From Vespa crabro (lineage: Eukaryota; Arthropoda; Insecta; Hymenoptera; Vespidae), in NCBI RefSeq assembly GCF_910589235.1, contig NC_060959.1, forward strand, positions 6,757,263 through 6,821,262: a stretch of 64,000 nucleotides of DNA. The letters run 5' to 3'. Shown piece by piece: positions 11,690 to 24,900 of the stretch (positions within the stretch are counted from its first letter, which is position 1; every line of letters begins with the position of its first letter). Below the pieces are notes generated by a model, which worked only from the letters and a program-made list of their open reading frames with translations, did not search any database and was not told where the DNA came from. The translations under genes were made by a program, and so were the position numbers.

Positions 11690-12852
11690 ATTCTAACACG
11701 TCTTTATTATAATTCAATTTTGGATTAATCTTCTTCGTTTTGTTTTATATTATCTTTTTTTATTTTTTATATTTTTTTTCGTTCTTACGAATTTAAAAGA
11801 AACACAAAGGATCGTTGGAATTGATTATTTTTTTTCTTTTTAACTTGTTCAAACGTAAAGACTGCAGAAAAAATTTGTTTATTAAAGCTTTGCTCTGGTC
11901 TCTTGACGAACACGAATTAGACTAATGAATTCAAGCGCAGTTGCTGTCTTCGGGCAATGACGAGCGAGTAACGTATGATCGACAATTGCATGACACTTTG
12001 ACGTTAGTCTATATATATGAGTTCATGATCAGGCGAATTAGCAAATGATTTGAAGACATTTTTTAATGTACGGTGAAACTTCGATAGGCCAGATGAGAAA
12101 ATGTATTATTATGAATCCATTGTTCTCGATGTCTTTTCTTTTTACCGGTTTTCATGGACAAGAAACAGAAAGAAACCAAAGATAATTGTGAGATTATTAA
12201 TTAATAACAGAGAACACATCTCGTTTAATATTTAAATATGAGTATATATATCGTTTTCTCAAATTCTTTTCTATGATTTAGTTTCAGGAACAATTTGATA
12301 TAAATAACATGTTTTAATATTTAACGTAAATATATTTTTTTTCTTTTCGATTTATTATTAATCGATTTTGGTGTGTATTGCAACAAAGTGAAAAAAAATT
12401 ATAACTCGGAATCTCTTTCTATCTTGTAATTATGTTATCGCGTGTTAGAGATTACTAGAAATAGGTATATCATCGAAGTACTGTGATGTAACAGTGGATT
12501 AATAAGTAAGAAACTCCACAAATAATTTTATTTCACATGATGACTTTCTTTTTACGAATTGTTAATACATAAATATTTTAATATATTTATATATTTACGA
12601 TGATTGGAAAATTGATAATTAAATGGAAAAAATATTAAAAATCTGGATACATTTTTCATGATTCATATAACTTTAAAAGATAAAGAATTTTATTGATATA
12701 TTATTATCATATGAAAACATGATAATAAATTTATATTCCATCTATAAATAATGAAGAAAAAAAACCTATTATTGTAGCTCATTAGAATGAAAAATCAATC
12801 GAAAATAAAATATACATATTCATTATTTTTTTTGTATAATTGATAAATTCAT
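11690..12852. other. Intergenic spacer between CRAL-TRIO copies A and B
   Basis: About 1.2 kb containing the promoter of copy A and the 3' end of copy B. No further CRAL-TRIO remnant or other exon was recognised. Confidence 0.6.
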
Positions 12853-13923
12853 TTAATCGATATCAAGTTTCTTGAAGCTTCCTTCAACTCCAAAAATGTC
12901 ATTGCTTAATTTAGGCTTTCCAACTCGTAACGATTCATTCACTCGCATCGTTATTTCTTCTTTCAAAAACCACTCGCGATTTTCATCAAGCAATTTTGTT
13001 TGTTCGTTAACGAGATCTTTCAAGTTACCACCTTTGCCACCTATCTCGTTGGGAAGTGCATCAACGGGTAAAAATTTTTCCAAACTTTCTAAAGTTGAAA
13101 AGTGTATCTAAATAGAAATTATAATGATAATTAGATTGTTAATTTCGAAAAAAAACCTCTTCACGCAATGGCAGAATTATCCACAAACGAAAGAGACAAT
13201 CACTTCGAGTTGCCACACAATAATATAAATTTATATTATATAATATCATTTAATATCTAATGGCTGGTCTGTAATTTTTATATCTATATATATACACACG
13301 CGCGTATATATTGCTACTATAATCGAATTTGTGCAATCTATTTCTAACTTCGTCATTTGCATGATGAATGCACGTCATTGCAATGAACAATTGAAGCAAG
13401 AAAATATATACTGTATACAATCGATTTATTTTAATGGAGCCCCCAAAATTTGTAATGACTCTTTAAGAATAAATCTGCTAATGATTCTACGGTAAAATTT
13501 TCTTTTTGAAACTCACCATCTCGTATAACTCTTTTTTCATGAAAGGCTTACACATATTTAACAAAACTTCCATTGCCGGTGTAGAATTTATTATATGTAT
13601 TTGCTTCAAACGAATGGGTGCTGCCTCTTGTATGAAGTATAGAAATTTTTTTATTCCCATAAGATTTATACGTCCTATGTGACCAAGCGATAAGTTCTGT
13701 ACATCGCCAATATAAACTAGTCCGTTAGTTGGTCCTGTCTTTATATTAGCCAATTCTACTACCATGAAAAAATATTTTATGCTTTCATAGAAGATATAAT
13801 GAGATGGTTCAGGATCCATCATATTTCCAAATATTATTTGATATCCTTCATTGGTCATTTTCTTTAATGGGATGTGAGATCTGTTCGTAGAATGAAAGAA
13901 ATATATTATGTTAAATTTGTTGT

Positions 13924-13972
<49 letters not shown>

Positions 13973-14340
13973 AGTTTTGTTTGTTACAATTATTTATCGA
14001 TTTTGAATATTTGAAACATTGTATAAAATTATATGTAAACTTACGTGACACTGAATTGTGTACGAATATCTTTCAAGAATGGGTCTCTATAGCTAAAAAA
14101 TTCAGGCACATGAGTCCTGATAGTATAAAAGTTTTCGATCGTGGTTTTAGTTGGTTCTAACTGATAATAATTACTATTAAGGAATAATATCAGATAAATA
14201 TCTTCTATTTTTGGTAAATGTGGCTGTTTATCAAGCCATTCACGAATGATTTGTAAGTCTGATTCTTTAAGATTAGGATTTTTATTAAATGCTTCTTTTA
14301 AAGAATATGTATTCGTAGGTAACATTGTTTTTACTTTCAC
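12853..14340 (-). CDS. CRAL-TRIO lipid-transfer protein, tandem copy B (diverged)
   Basis: Second member of the tandem CRAL-TRIO trio. Exons 14045-14340, 13517-13880 and 12853-13107 join to 304 aa, or 299 aa if the second ATG (MLPTNTYS) is used, which aligns better with copies A and C. The middle exon is 364 nt as in A and C. It shares AFNKNPNLKESDLQIIREWL, KQPHLPKIEDIYLILFLNSN, THVPEFFSYRDP, GHIGRINLMGIKKFLYFIQE, INSTPAMEVLLNMCKPFMKK and the end FGVEGSFKKLDID. In the SEC14 lobe it departs from the others: IFYESIKYFFMVVELANIKT and LVYIGDVQNLSL replace the A/C residues, so its pocket may accept a different ligand. A (CT)n tract lies in intron 1. No break was seen. Confidence 0.88.
13924..13970. 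repeat. (CT)n microsatellite in intron 1 of CRAL-TRIO copy B
   Basis: Nearly pure CT dinucleotides over about 46 bases. Confidence 0.95.
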
Positions 14341-15130
14341 GTCCGTTGGATTGATTTATTTTAAATGATGATTAAAAATCTTCTTTGTGCGTATGTTTAT
14401 CTCCGTATGTGTCCGTATGTATCTAATAAAACTCGATTAATACTGATAGCACAGACCGACACCTTTTGTTCGCTGGTTAGAGTCCAAACTACTTCAGAGC
14501 TTGTAAGGTTGTTGTTATATTTTGTTGACAATATCACTATCTACCACATCATCAGAATATTTTCTCCTTGGCCGGAACCGGTTTAATAGTGTTTAATATT
14601 CATACATGTACAGATGTTCATTATCTTAGACAATTTTTTACTTATTTTGTAACAATAAGATCAAAGTATTAAGTAAGTAAGTGCATATTAAATAAAAATT
14701 TCAGTATAATTTGTTAAAATTAATTCTCTTTAATCGAATCTTAGTGTTTTTACGAGATCGTCGATTTAATTGGTTTAATAACGCATCTAGATTCAAGGAA
14801 ATGTTGCTAATATCTCATTATTAATGTAAGAGATGTACTTCATCTATTTAGATTGTTATGATAATTATAGCAAATTAAAACTAAGTGTAAGATATAGTTC
14901 TGGTCTTATAAAAAGCATGACATTCAATTTTTTGAGATTAAATTTTGTTGAACATGATGTAAGAAATTATGAAAGAATTAAATATAGGAGCATAATATAT
15001 TTGTTCCTTTATTCGCCCTTATTTAAAATATTTTTATTGAAATAATTACAAATTTTAACGATTATATTATAAATCATTCTTAGTTTGGAATTAATCGAAA
15101 CTATACATTCGAAATATTCATTTCATTATG
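14341..15130. other. Intergenic spacer between CRAL-TRIO copies B and C
   Basis: About 790 bp. It should hold the promoter of copy B and the 3' UTR of copy C. No exon was recognised. Confidence 0.6.
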
Positions 15131-16201
15131 TTAATCTATTTCAAGTTTTTTGAAGCTACCTTCAACTCCAAAGAGATCTGTGATATTTTTACTTTTACCA
15201 GGTCGCAAGGCTTCATTTACTCGACTACACATTTCATCCTCCAGAAACCAAGATCGATGATTTTCGAGCTTTTTTATATATTTTTCGTGTAAATCCTTAG
15301 TAAAACCTGCTTTGCCACCTACATCAGTCGGTAATGCTTCTAATGGGATAAACTTAGCGACACTTTCCAATGTGGTGTGCACATGCAACTAAGAAAATAA
15401 CAAAAAACAATTATTACTATCAGTAGAAATATAGAAATCTACTCAATAATAATCATACCATATCCATCAATTCTCTTTTCATGAAAGGCTTCATCATATT
15501 TAGAATGATATCCATCACTGCTGTCGTGTTCATAAAATGTAAACCTTTCAGACGAACAGGTAAAGCTTCTTGTAAATAGTAAAGGAACTTTTTTAATCCC
15601 ATAGGACTCAATCTTCCTGCATGACCAAAACTTACACTTTCCATATCGATAAGAATTACATGACCTATTCCTGTACCTTCAGTATAGAGCCAATAATCTA
15701 TAACCATGTTGAAATATTTCAAACCGTCATTATAAACATAATGTGAAGGATCGGTATCGAGTAGTTTAGCGAAAACTATTTTATGACCCTCTTTCGTTGT
15801 CATCTCCAATGGCATGTTTGCACTGTATATAAGAATTTTATTTAATTAATAATCGTTACAACTATTTTAAAATACAAGAATTAATTATCAAAGAAATTTT
15901 TTACAATGATCACTTACACAACTTTTATTATTTGTCGAAGTGATTTTGATCCAAGCAGATCTCTATTAGAAAAGAATTCAGGAACGTGAGTTCGTACGGT
16001 ATAGAAGGTATCTATCGTAGTTTTAGTTGGCTCCAATCGATAATAATTGCTATGTAAAAATAATACCAATTCACTATCGGTGATTTTTGGTAAATGAGGT
16101 TGCTTCTTGCACCATTCTTTCAATATTTCTATATCCGACTCTTTTAATTCAGGATTTTTTCGTAATTCTTCCTCGTAACTGATTCTTGGTATTATACTCA
16201 T
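15131..16201 (-). CDS. CRAL-TRIO lipid-transfer protein, tandem copy C
   Basis: Third member of the trio. Exons 15918-16201, 15459-15822 and 15131-15388 join to 301 aa. The start at 16201 (MSIIPRISYEEELRKNPEL) aligns with copy A; a longer in-frame start at 16237 adds MFFVVELSFIKK and is less likely. The N-terminal helical part (KESDIEILKEWCKKQPHLP, ELVLFLHSNYYRLEPTKTTI) and SEC14 lobe (VILIDMESVSFGHAGRLSP, LQEALPVRLKGLHFMNTTA, LNMMKPFMKRELMDM) are intact, with the shared tail DLFGVEGSFKKLEID. Copies A and C are clearly the closest pair, which suggests either a recent duplication skipping B or faster change in B. It is likely a cytosolic carrier of a lipid or terpenoid ligand. Confidence 0.9.
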
Positions 16202-17603
16202 TTTTTTTATAAATGAAAGTTCTACAACAAAGAACAAAGTACAATCACTCTTCTTTTACATTTCCTCTAATTTAAATAACACTTGATATATACCTATTGT
16301 GGTTGGTTTTATTAAAGACAAGTTAAACCATTCGATGTTATAATATGAATGAGCTTGCTAACAAGGAGACTAACAGTTTTTATTTAAAACTACCTACCAG
16401 TAACTAAAACAAAATAAAAACGTGATAGTATGTGATTAAATCATAAATACATATCTTTTCGTTTTTGACATAAAAATTATATATCCCATGATACAAACGT
16501 AATAAAATATTTTCTATTCCTCTTCTTATTCAAACGAATTTACATTTATTATTGTCAGGTGTACAATAATGTATTATTACATACAATTACTAGAAAAAAT
16601 GTAATATTTTTATTGTCTTCTATTATTTTTCACTTGCGCTTTTAATTTTATCGGTTTCCGCATAGTAGTAATACATGTCTTAATAATTGTTCATCATCCC
16701 GATTTTATAATAATGAATACAGGTGTAATTCTTGACCGATTTTAATGAACAAGGTCTTATTTTAAAGATGAAGATTCTATAGAGGATCTGATTTTTCAAA
16801 TTTTCGAAAAAGCTTTATTTTCTCTGGAAAATATTACGTAAAAAGTGATGTTTATTCGACGATAGTTTATGCATAAAAATAAATCTTTTACAAAATTCGT
16901 AAAAACTATGTCTTCGTTTAAACCTTCATGTTTAAAATGAGACCTTGTTCATTAAAATTGTCAATAAATTAATAATAAGAATAATGTTAAGAAGAAGTAG
17001 AAGAAGAAATACGTATGTACTTATATAAAATAATATTTAATATATATATATATGAGAGAGACTATTCACTAATTATTATTTTTTACAAAATATTCGCTAA
17101 AATCTTGTTTTTTGTTGCGAATTTATATATTAATTATTATACGTATCAATTATATTTATTATTCACTATGCATTTAAAATAAATTATATACGTTCGCCCA
17201 TTGTTGCATGTTATCTACTGCAGATTACTGTGTGCGGATCATTGTTGATGTTATCTACTGATAAACACATAAAAAAAAATATAAATATGAGAGATTGAAA
17301 AGTTTGATAAATTTGCAGCCTATCCTACTTTACCTAACAAGTTTATATACCGATACAGTCGCTTGATAGATACAGTCTTCCCCATTTATGTTTGTAATTC
17401 ATATTTTGTCCATATCTGTCGCTGAAGTCACATATGATTCGAGCGAAAGGTGATGAACAATCTTAACAGTTGTGTTCGCCGGAGTGATTTATAAAGAACG
17501 TTCTTCCTTCGTGATAATTTTTGTATTTCTTTTCTCCTTGTTTGATGGTTAATATTTTCATGCCACGGTAAAAAATTATCGAAACGTGGAAGGTTAACGT
17601 ACT
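16202..17603. other. Intergenic between divergent CRAL-TRIO copy C and MED31
   Basis: About 1.4 kb with promoters of both flanking genes. The only structured element is an inverted-repeat element at 16737-16960, listed separately. Confidence 0.6.
16737..16960. mobile_element. MITE-like element with long terminal inverted repeats
   Basis: The left end (from 16737) reads GATTTTAATGAACAAGGTCT and the right end (to 16960) is its near-perfect reverse complement (AGACCTTGTTCATTAAAATT). The arms stay paired for about 35-38 bases with one or two mismatches (through ATTTTAAA.ATGAAG). The interior of about 145 bp is AT-rich and non-coding. This is the structure of a short non-autonomous DNA transposon. 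The exact target-site duplication is unclear. Confidence 0.75.
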
Positions 17604-18246
17604 ATGAACCGTCTGGATGATCCTCCAGGTCTCATGAAAGGCAGAAAACCATCTTTTATCGGAATGAACGGTATGTATGTTTTACTATTAATAACAAAAT
17701 CTTTGTTAACGATTTAAAACTTTTAATCAATAATATTTTTTAAAGGAGGTACGGAAACAGACGACCAACAGCGTCTAAGGTTCCAAGTTGAACTGGAATT
17801 CGTTCAGTGTCTTGCAAATCCAAATTATTTAAACTGTATGTAAAATTTTATATTGGAGATATATTTTTATAGGTTATAAATATCTAATAAGATTGTGTGT
17901 AACTTTTTTTTATGCTTATTTAACTTTTGTAGTTTTAGCACAACGTGGTTATTTTAAGGATACCACATTTATAAACTACCTCAAGTATCTTCTCTATTGG
18001 AAAGAGCCAGAATATGCTAAATATTTGAGATACCCCATGTGTTTGTACTTCTTAGACTTATTGCAATACGAACACTTTAGAAGAGAAGTCGTCAACTCAC
18101 AATGCACCAAGTTTATAGACGATCAACAGATTTTACTTTGGCAACATTATACTAGACGTAGGACAAGACTTTTACAGACTGCAGCGGAGCAGACCCAACA
18201 TGTCAATCCACAAAATAATGGTATTGTACAACCTAAAGTTCCTTGA
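17604..18246 (+). CDS. MED31: Mediator complex subunit 31 (Soh1)
   Basis: Middle-module subunit of Mediator, which bridges transcription factors and RNA polymerase II in the nucleus. Three exons, 17604-17670, 17746-17835 and 17933-18246, join in phase to 156 aa. The conserved Soh1 core runs from residue 31 to about 120: RLRFQVELEFVQCLANPNYL, then FLAQRGYFKDTTFINYLKYL, LLYWKEPEYAKYLRYPMCLY and LDLLQYEHFRREVVNSQCTK, with FIDDQQILLWQHY. The N-terminal leader has the family-like DDPPGLMKGRKPSF and the C-terminal tail is a low-complexity Gln/Asn region (QTQHVNPQNN). All conserved positions that I can judge are present. Confidence 0.96.
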
Positions 18247-18789
18247 AAGAGAGCCATGTCTGGTAATAAAAAAACTTAACAATATACATTTTAGAAGATA
18301 TGACTTAGAAATATTTCTTTGTATTGTAATTTCTTTTATGGACTGTTTTGTTAATCATGTTGCCAAACTGTGATATATTTCGAATAAAATACTTATCTGC
18401 ATTTAATAGATCAATTATATATTTTCATACTTCAATTAATATAATTTTAACTTTATTTCAAAAATGTTGTGTGTATGCCACGTACAAAACAATATTTTAC
18501 ATAGCAAATCAATTTTTCTTCTTCAGTCTCATTACGATATTTAATGTTGGAAGTGTTAGTTCCAAGAATGAATTTTTATAAATGAAAATAGAAGTATATA
18601 CAATAAATGATAAAGTTTCTAAATTGTTCTTACGAATCTAAGGTAATAAATACATAAGCCGCTGACAAATATAACTTACATTTCTAGTGGAAAGCACATT
18701 TTACACATTTACATCAGAGTGGTCGTGAACCTGCATTAAAATTGAAAAAAGAAACAAAAAACACACATTTTCACTCAAGAAAATTTTAA
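18247..18789. other. Convergent 3' flanks of MED31 and the SLC22-like gene
   Basis: About 540 bp between two convergent stop codons. It contains 3' UTR sequence with AATAAA-type signals and no exon. Confidence 0.6.
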
Positions 18790-21700
18790 CTAATCACGCG
18801 AACAATCCGCGTTTTTATTTTCGGAAAAATTAACTAATATACCGTTTCCGGCGTCCACCCAATCCTCCGAGAAAAGTTTCTCTCTTAGTATTTCTCTTTC
18901 CGTAAGATCGTCTTTTGCAATATTTTTATCCTCATTAACAATTTCTTCGTCGTATTTTTGATCCCTTCTTTTAACAAACATCTGTTCAATATCTTCTATT
19001 GTATCAGGTAGAATCTTATTCAATGTTTCTGGCAAAATGATTGCTAATATACCAGAAATAAAAGACAGCACACCAACGATCGCTAATGGTATACTAATTG
19101 TCACGTATTTTCCCTGAATAGAAAAAATTATAATTATTGATTTACTTAATTATTCAAAAATAAATAATTTAAATTGCTGATATTACTAACGTACCGATGA
19201 TAACATTTGTGGTATACTTAAAGAACCGACTTCAGCCAAAACTGTGCATAAACCTAAACAGGTTCCTCTTACAACAGTTGGAAATAGTTCAACAGCGTAG
19301 AGATATGTTATAGCAATAGTGCTTATTACAGTTACTCTACCAAATAGCAATACTATAGTCTTCACGAGATCTAATATAAGCGGAAAAAAAATATAATGTG
19401 AACAATTAATTTTAACAACGAATAATGAACTTAACAATCGACTTTAAACTTTAATTTGAACTTTAAATTTAAATTAATAAATAGTTTGTAAATCACCTTT
19501 CCAGGCTAAAGAAGAATCTATCAAAATAATTAGAATAGATAATATGATTAATATTACGCCAGTTGTAGACTGATATATGCTCAGAGGTATTCGTCTTCCA
19601 TATCTGGACAATACGAAATATATAAACGTATAAGTAGCAATTTCTAAGGCTCCTCCTAAGGCAAAAGTCACGTGTCTATTTACGTTAAAATTTGGTAAAA
19701 GCGATGCTAAAAGATAACACGCTATGGAGGATGAAAACCTTGAAGAGAAAACAAAACGATCCAAATATAATAGTTTTAAAACGAATTTCTAAAATTAAAC
19801 TTTTATTATCTTATAATATTTTCAAATCATACCACTGAAGAACCATCACAAGACTATACTTTCTTGTCAATGATCGTTTGAATAATTTTTGTAAAGTTTT
19901 ACTTTTTATTCTTTTTGATTCTTGTTCAAAATTTTCGGCCATTTTTATTTCATTATCATTTACTTTTTGGAGTTTCCTTGGATTTCTAAGAACAACGATT
20001 TCCTCATCTATTTTTGAAGATACTTTTTGATCGTAGACAGATTGAGAACTTCTCTTAGATCTCCGATTATTGGTCGAACAGGATGGTGGATTTTTTATTT
20101 CGTTTTCTACGTCATTTTCCCTTCGTAATTCTACGTTCGTTGATGAAAGTCGTTTCGTGGGTGCTTGAATGATCACAGTAGAACTTCTAGCTAAAGTAGG
20201 GTCAAGAAAAGAAATTTTATTAATTATTTTTATCTAATAATATTGAAATTAATTAGCCTATTAAAATAAAAATACTTTGGTTCTTTAATCCTCATACATT
20301 GCTCTTTTTGCTGATTTGAATTCGGCGTATTCAGCAATTTCGCCATCTCGTCTTGCGTCGTCACTTCAAGAGTTTTCGGTTTCTTTAAGTCGACACTAGA
20401 AACACGTGATTTCCTTTCCGGTTTCACCGGCGTCGGATTTTCTTTAGCAACAGGCTCAGATTCTATAACCTTCTCTCTGCGTATTCTCATACAACACCCG
20501 TTATATTTCGCGATTCTTTCCAACGCCATATCGGCTTCCGTTAATTTATTTTTAGCTAGCAGCCATCGCGGGGATTCGGGTATTATCCTGCACGATAAAA
20601 ATTTCGATCAAACAAATTTTAATAGAAGAAGAATAATATTGTGATATTAAAGTAATTTCCAAAATAAATTTTCAAAGATATATATGTATGTCTCAGATTA
20701 TTTTTATAATCATTGTGATTGAAAAACGATTATTAAGATAGATTAGACCATATACCAGATGTATAGTACTGTTATCGCTGTGGGTACAGAAACAGCAAGC
20801 TGCAAAATTCTCCAGTCTGGTATAAAATAACTTAGTATCGCTAGGAGTATCAAGCCGATAGCCCAAGCGATTTGCATGATCATAGCTACGAGAGTTCGCG
20901 ATTTACTGGGAAACAATTCCAGAGATAATATGTATGTTGAGTTTTGTAGGCCTTGTACGAAGATACCTTGAAGGCCACGAAGTGCCAAAAATGTAGGATA
21001 GTTCTGTTATTGAATTAAATAAATAACGATCAGAACATCTAACGATACATAATATTTAGACAATTAAGAATCATAGTTCTTCTTTTTCATTTGATCTTTT
21101 TACCTGTACGATGTACAATGCAACAGCCATTGTACCTTGTGTGTAAAGACAAATCGCTTGAACTGGTAGTCTTCCAATTCGATCAGCCAAAATTCCAGCA
21201 ATCGAAGCACCGATCAAAGCACCAAGATAATAGATTGCCGACGCTAGATATGTCAGATATTTTCTTTCACATATCAAGATCCACTCGGTGACAACGCTAT
21301 TCTCACCGGGTTCGATCGCGAATCGATAATCACCAGAACAGGAGTTCATCTCGAGTTCGGTGCTCGAGTTAGATTCGATCGTCCAATTGTTTTGGATTTG
21401 ACAGCCATAAATTCTGCTCGTTGTATTCCTTGGCTGGAATAACATTTGGTATTGTTTATAGATCGTGTAAATAAATAAATAAATAAACTATTATTAAGAA
21501 AAATATCACTTGATTATTGTCACGTGACATTTTTAATAAGTCAATTTTTAGCAACGTGAAAGGGTGCTTCATCTTTCACCATTTATCAGCATACTTTCAT
21601 AGAAAAATTGGATCTAAGCCAAGGACTAATGAGTTGTACGAGCTGTTTCTATATGACACACGACGCGACTCGGGCCAAGCCGCGTAAACATTTTTTATGT

Positions 21701-21976
21701 ATGGCGAATAGCATGTTTGAACAGGGAAAAAAAAATTCAAAATATATACATAAAACAAATTATGATTATTACCTGACAATAAAATTTCGGTGTATAATTG
21801 TGAAAAGCCGGTAGAGCGTGATTCATAGATACGATGATGTAATTTATGCAAAATATTAATACAAGAAGCATCTGAAAACAACCGACTTTCACCGTTTCCG
21901 CGTCCATTCTTTTTCCATTGTTTGTCTTCATCTTCACGAATGAGAATTGTTCCTGTCTATATTCGACAAATTTCAA
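18790..21976 (-). CDS. SLC22-like organic ion transporter with a long central insertion
   Basis: Major facilitator of the organic cation/anion transporter class. Eight minus-strand exons join in phase to about 723 aa: 21773-21976, 21104-21433, 20756-21003, 20298-20587, 19833-20190, 19497-19738, 19195-19370, 18790-19113. Visible SLC22 features: TM1, then a large extracellular loop with Cys and NWT, NSS sequons; GASIAGILADRIGRLPVQ after TM2; PESPRWLLAKNKLTEAD after TM6; YAVELFPTVVRGTCLGL near TM10-11; the final LPETLNKILPDTIEDIEQ. Typical members are 520-600 aa. The excess is a Lys/Ser-rich charged loop of roughly 190 residues between PESPRWLL and the TM7 region (SLVMVLQW), filling most of two exons. 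Substrate is unknown; the fly carcinine transporter CarT is one candidate relative. Start chosen as the first ATG; later in-frame ATGs exist. Confidence 0.85.
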
Positions 21977-24900
21977 TTATATGTCTTCTTCAATATTTAT
22001 CTTGTTTGACGAACAATTATTCGTTTGATTTCTTTTTCTATTAAAAAAAACTCGTACACCAATCTCTTCTCTCGCCCCGTCACAAAATTGTTAAAAAATT
22101 CACATTTCGATTAGGTACTCTCAAAATTATAAACCAATGTTCTTTATCAACTATTTAATCGCGTCCCTCTTGTTTCTCATATCCATTTGTATTAGAATAA
22201 TATATAAAATTATTCGAAGATGAAAAAATCAAGCCGAAAAATATATAAATTTGGGTCTTGATCGTTTGAAATGAAAAACGAGCTTCGAAACTTCGAGCAT
22301 GCGCGGAACGGAGTGTCATCCGTGAGGGTGCAGCACGCACTGCCGACGAGAGGATCGCCAAGAGTCTTCTCTCTCTTTTTCTCTTTCTCTTTTTCTCTCT
22401 CTCTCTCTCTCTCTTCTCGCTTTCTCCCCCTGCTTCTTTTTCTCTCCCTCGAAGGATAGTGCCGAGAAAGAGGAACATGCTCCGATTGGTGCTGACTCGT
22501 GGAAGGATAGAACGCGTGTCATTGTTTCTTCCGAGCTGCCAGCCCTCTTATCGGCTCCTTTCGTTACAAGAAATCGATATTCTGTCAATAATGATCGATT
22601 TTAATATACTCGAATGGTGCTATTGCTTTTTTTCACGATGTACCATTAATTTTCTTTTTGCTTTTTTTTCTTTTTTTTTTTTTTTTTTTTCTTTATTTTA
22701 AGAAATACGATCACTACAATTCTATTGTAAGAAAATATCAGGACATATTAAAGAACAATATCAACAACTTGAAAGATTAGAAATTGATTAAATTCTTTTG
22801 TTTAATTCACGTAGGATTTATATGAATTATCCTAACAGTTGATAGAAATAGTACATTTTTATGTAAACTCGATATTAACAAAATATCCAATTATTAGATG
22901 AACTAACATGATCAATAAGTATCACTGCGATACTTTAAACGTTGTACCGCCGCGCACATCACTGCAATACGAAGTAAATGCGCTTGCGGAGTTCATAGAC
23001 CCTGTCAGGACATTATCTAACTTACTGCAACTGCGCCTACACATATGTATACGAATCTATACAGGGTGTCCAGACTTTCATAGAAAGTTAAATGTTTGCA
23101 GACAAGTTCATTAATATTGATATTTCAATTAAAAAAAAAAACAATTATCATCTTCTCTTTTGTTGGCTATTTTTAATACAGTTTACTTTCTATCTCTTAT
23201 GTTGATGTGAATGTTTAGCTTGAAAATCATCGATATCATTTTACATAAGAAAGATAAAAGATATGATAGATCTCTTACGGTTGAAGAAACCTTTCACGAT
23301 TCACGTGAGAAGTCACGCGAAAATTCTACAACGTAGAATGGCATTTGGTTCGAATGGTATCGGATCAATATTCACAAGATGTATTTTGTCAAGTGTATGA
23401 GATTAGACAAACATATGGGTTAACATAGTAATACTTTTTTTACAATCACCAAACCGTAATTGTGACGTCTCTAAAAAGAAATTATTTCTTCAAAACATAA
23501 ATTTTTTGCAAACATACTAACAACGATGCCAGATGATTCTGATTTTTTTTTAATGAAACTGTGTTCCTTTGATCAAAAATAAATCGTAGAATTTAAAATC
23601 TCCTAGAAAATATAAATTGTACTTGGTTCTTCGAGAAGAGTGTCAATCTTGATCGATTCTGGACGTAGAGTCATCATCGTCGAACAGCTAGGTGTTTCCT
23701 TCTTTTCTGGAACTGTTTGCGTATTCTAGGACCGTCACGTCCGGTCCCAGTCGCATCCTGCCTTTCATTACGAACCTAATAGGAAGGGGCAGGGTACTCC
23801 TTACGCTTGAATCGGCCGGTGAATCCAAAGGGAACGTTGATACGTCTATCTCTTCGTCCTTCGACGGTTCTAACGAAGTGCGTCATTGTTGTCATTGTGT
23901 TGCTCTTTCGTGGACCGGCTCAGTCATCGTTCGTCCAATCGCGCTCGGAAGTTCGACACGTCGTTTAATTACCATTCAATTGAGCCACCCTCATCGTTTA
24001 TTCATTCACAAACGATACTTAACCATCGTTGATGAGCTTAGCCATTCCGGTAGCCTGATAGCTGTCTTCTTTCACTAGTCTACTTGATCGAACGTACGTC
24101 GAGGTTCGTTCATTCTTAATTGGTCATACGATTTTCTAGGTAACCGGGACTACTGTTATACCGAGTTTGTACTATGGGGTCTCAGGCAAAGAGAAGACAT
24201 GTTGAAAGATCTATACATTACAAGATTTACTGTTTAGTCTTATCTTACTCGAGAATTTATGTGGTCCAATATCTGATCGGTAAAAAACTATCATCGATTC
24301 AGGTCGAAACAAGGCTGATACATTGTTATTTGTAATCAGCATGAGATCATCGAGTAATCTTTCTCATTCATGAAAAGAAGAAAAACAATGAACGAATCTT
24401 TCGTCGATATATTTTCAAAATTATTTCAAAGACTCGATCGATTACTTTTTGAAATATTTAAAATCATGTATCATCAATTAATTAACGATATCTTATTTTT
24501 ACTATTTCTTTTTTTCTTTTTATCATAGAGTTATTTTCAAAACGTTCTTACAGAACCGGTTAAAGATCTTTTCTTGATTGCGTTTTGCCATCGTTCGAGT
24601 CTTCTGCTGATTCGTGACTAGTGCCCCAACCTTACACGCGTATCGTACAAAGAGGAGATGGCCTGGATGCCTTTTTTCGTCATGTACCGTTATTGTAGAA
24701 GAAGAACTTAGGTTCTGCGAACACGAAGCTAACGCTTATTTCTCTTGTGTCCCTTCACGAGCGTCTGATCGAAACGTTTTACCGAGGAGCTTTGAATTCA
24801 TTATGAATGACATATCTTCGTTCTTTTAACGTGTTTGTATTTGTAGAAATTAATTGATTCCACTAAGTATAATTCGTTCGGTTTGCGAAATTGGTTCTAT

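Noticed and set aside
22155..22588. Overlapping Arg/Glu-rich and Ser/Leu-rich frames on both strands
   Set aside because: Produced by a (CT)n/(GA)n tract; periodic translation in all frames.
23692..24078. 128-codon plus-strand open frame
   Set aside because: No signal peptide, domain or splice context; composition is mixed and the region is simply less AT-rich, so chance frames are longer.
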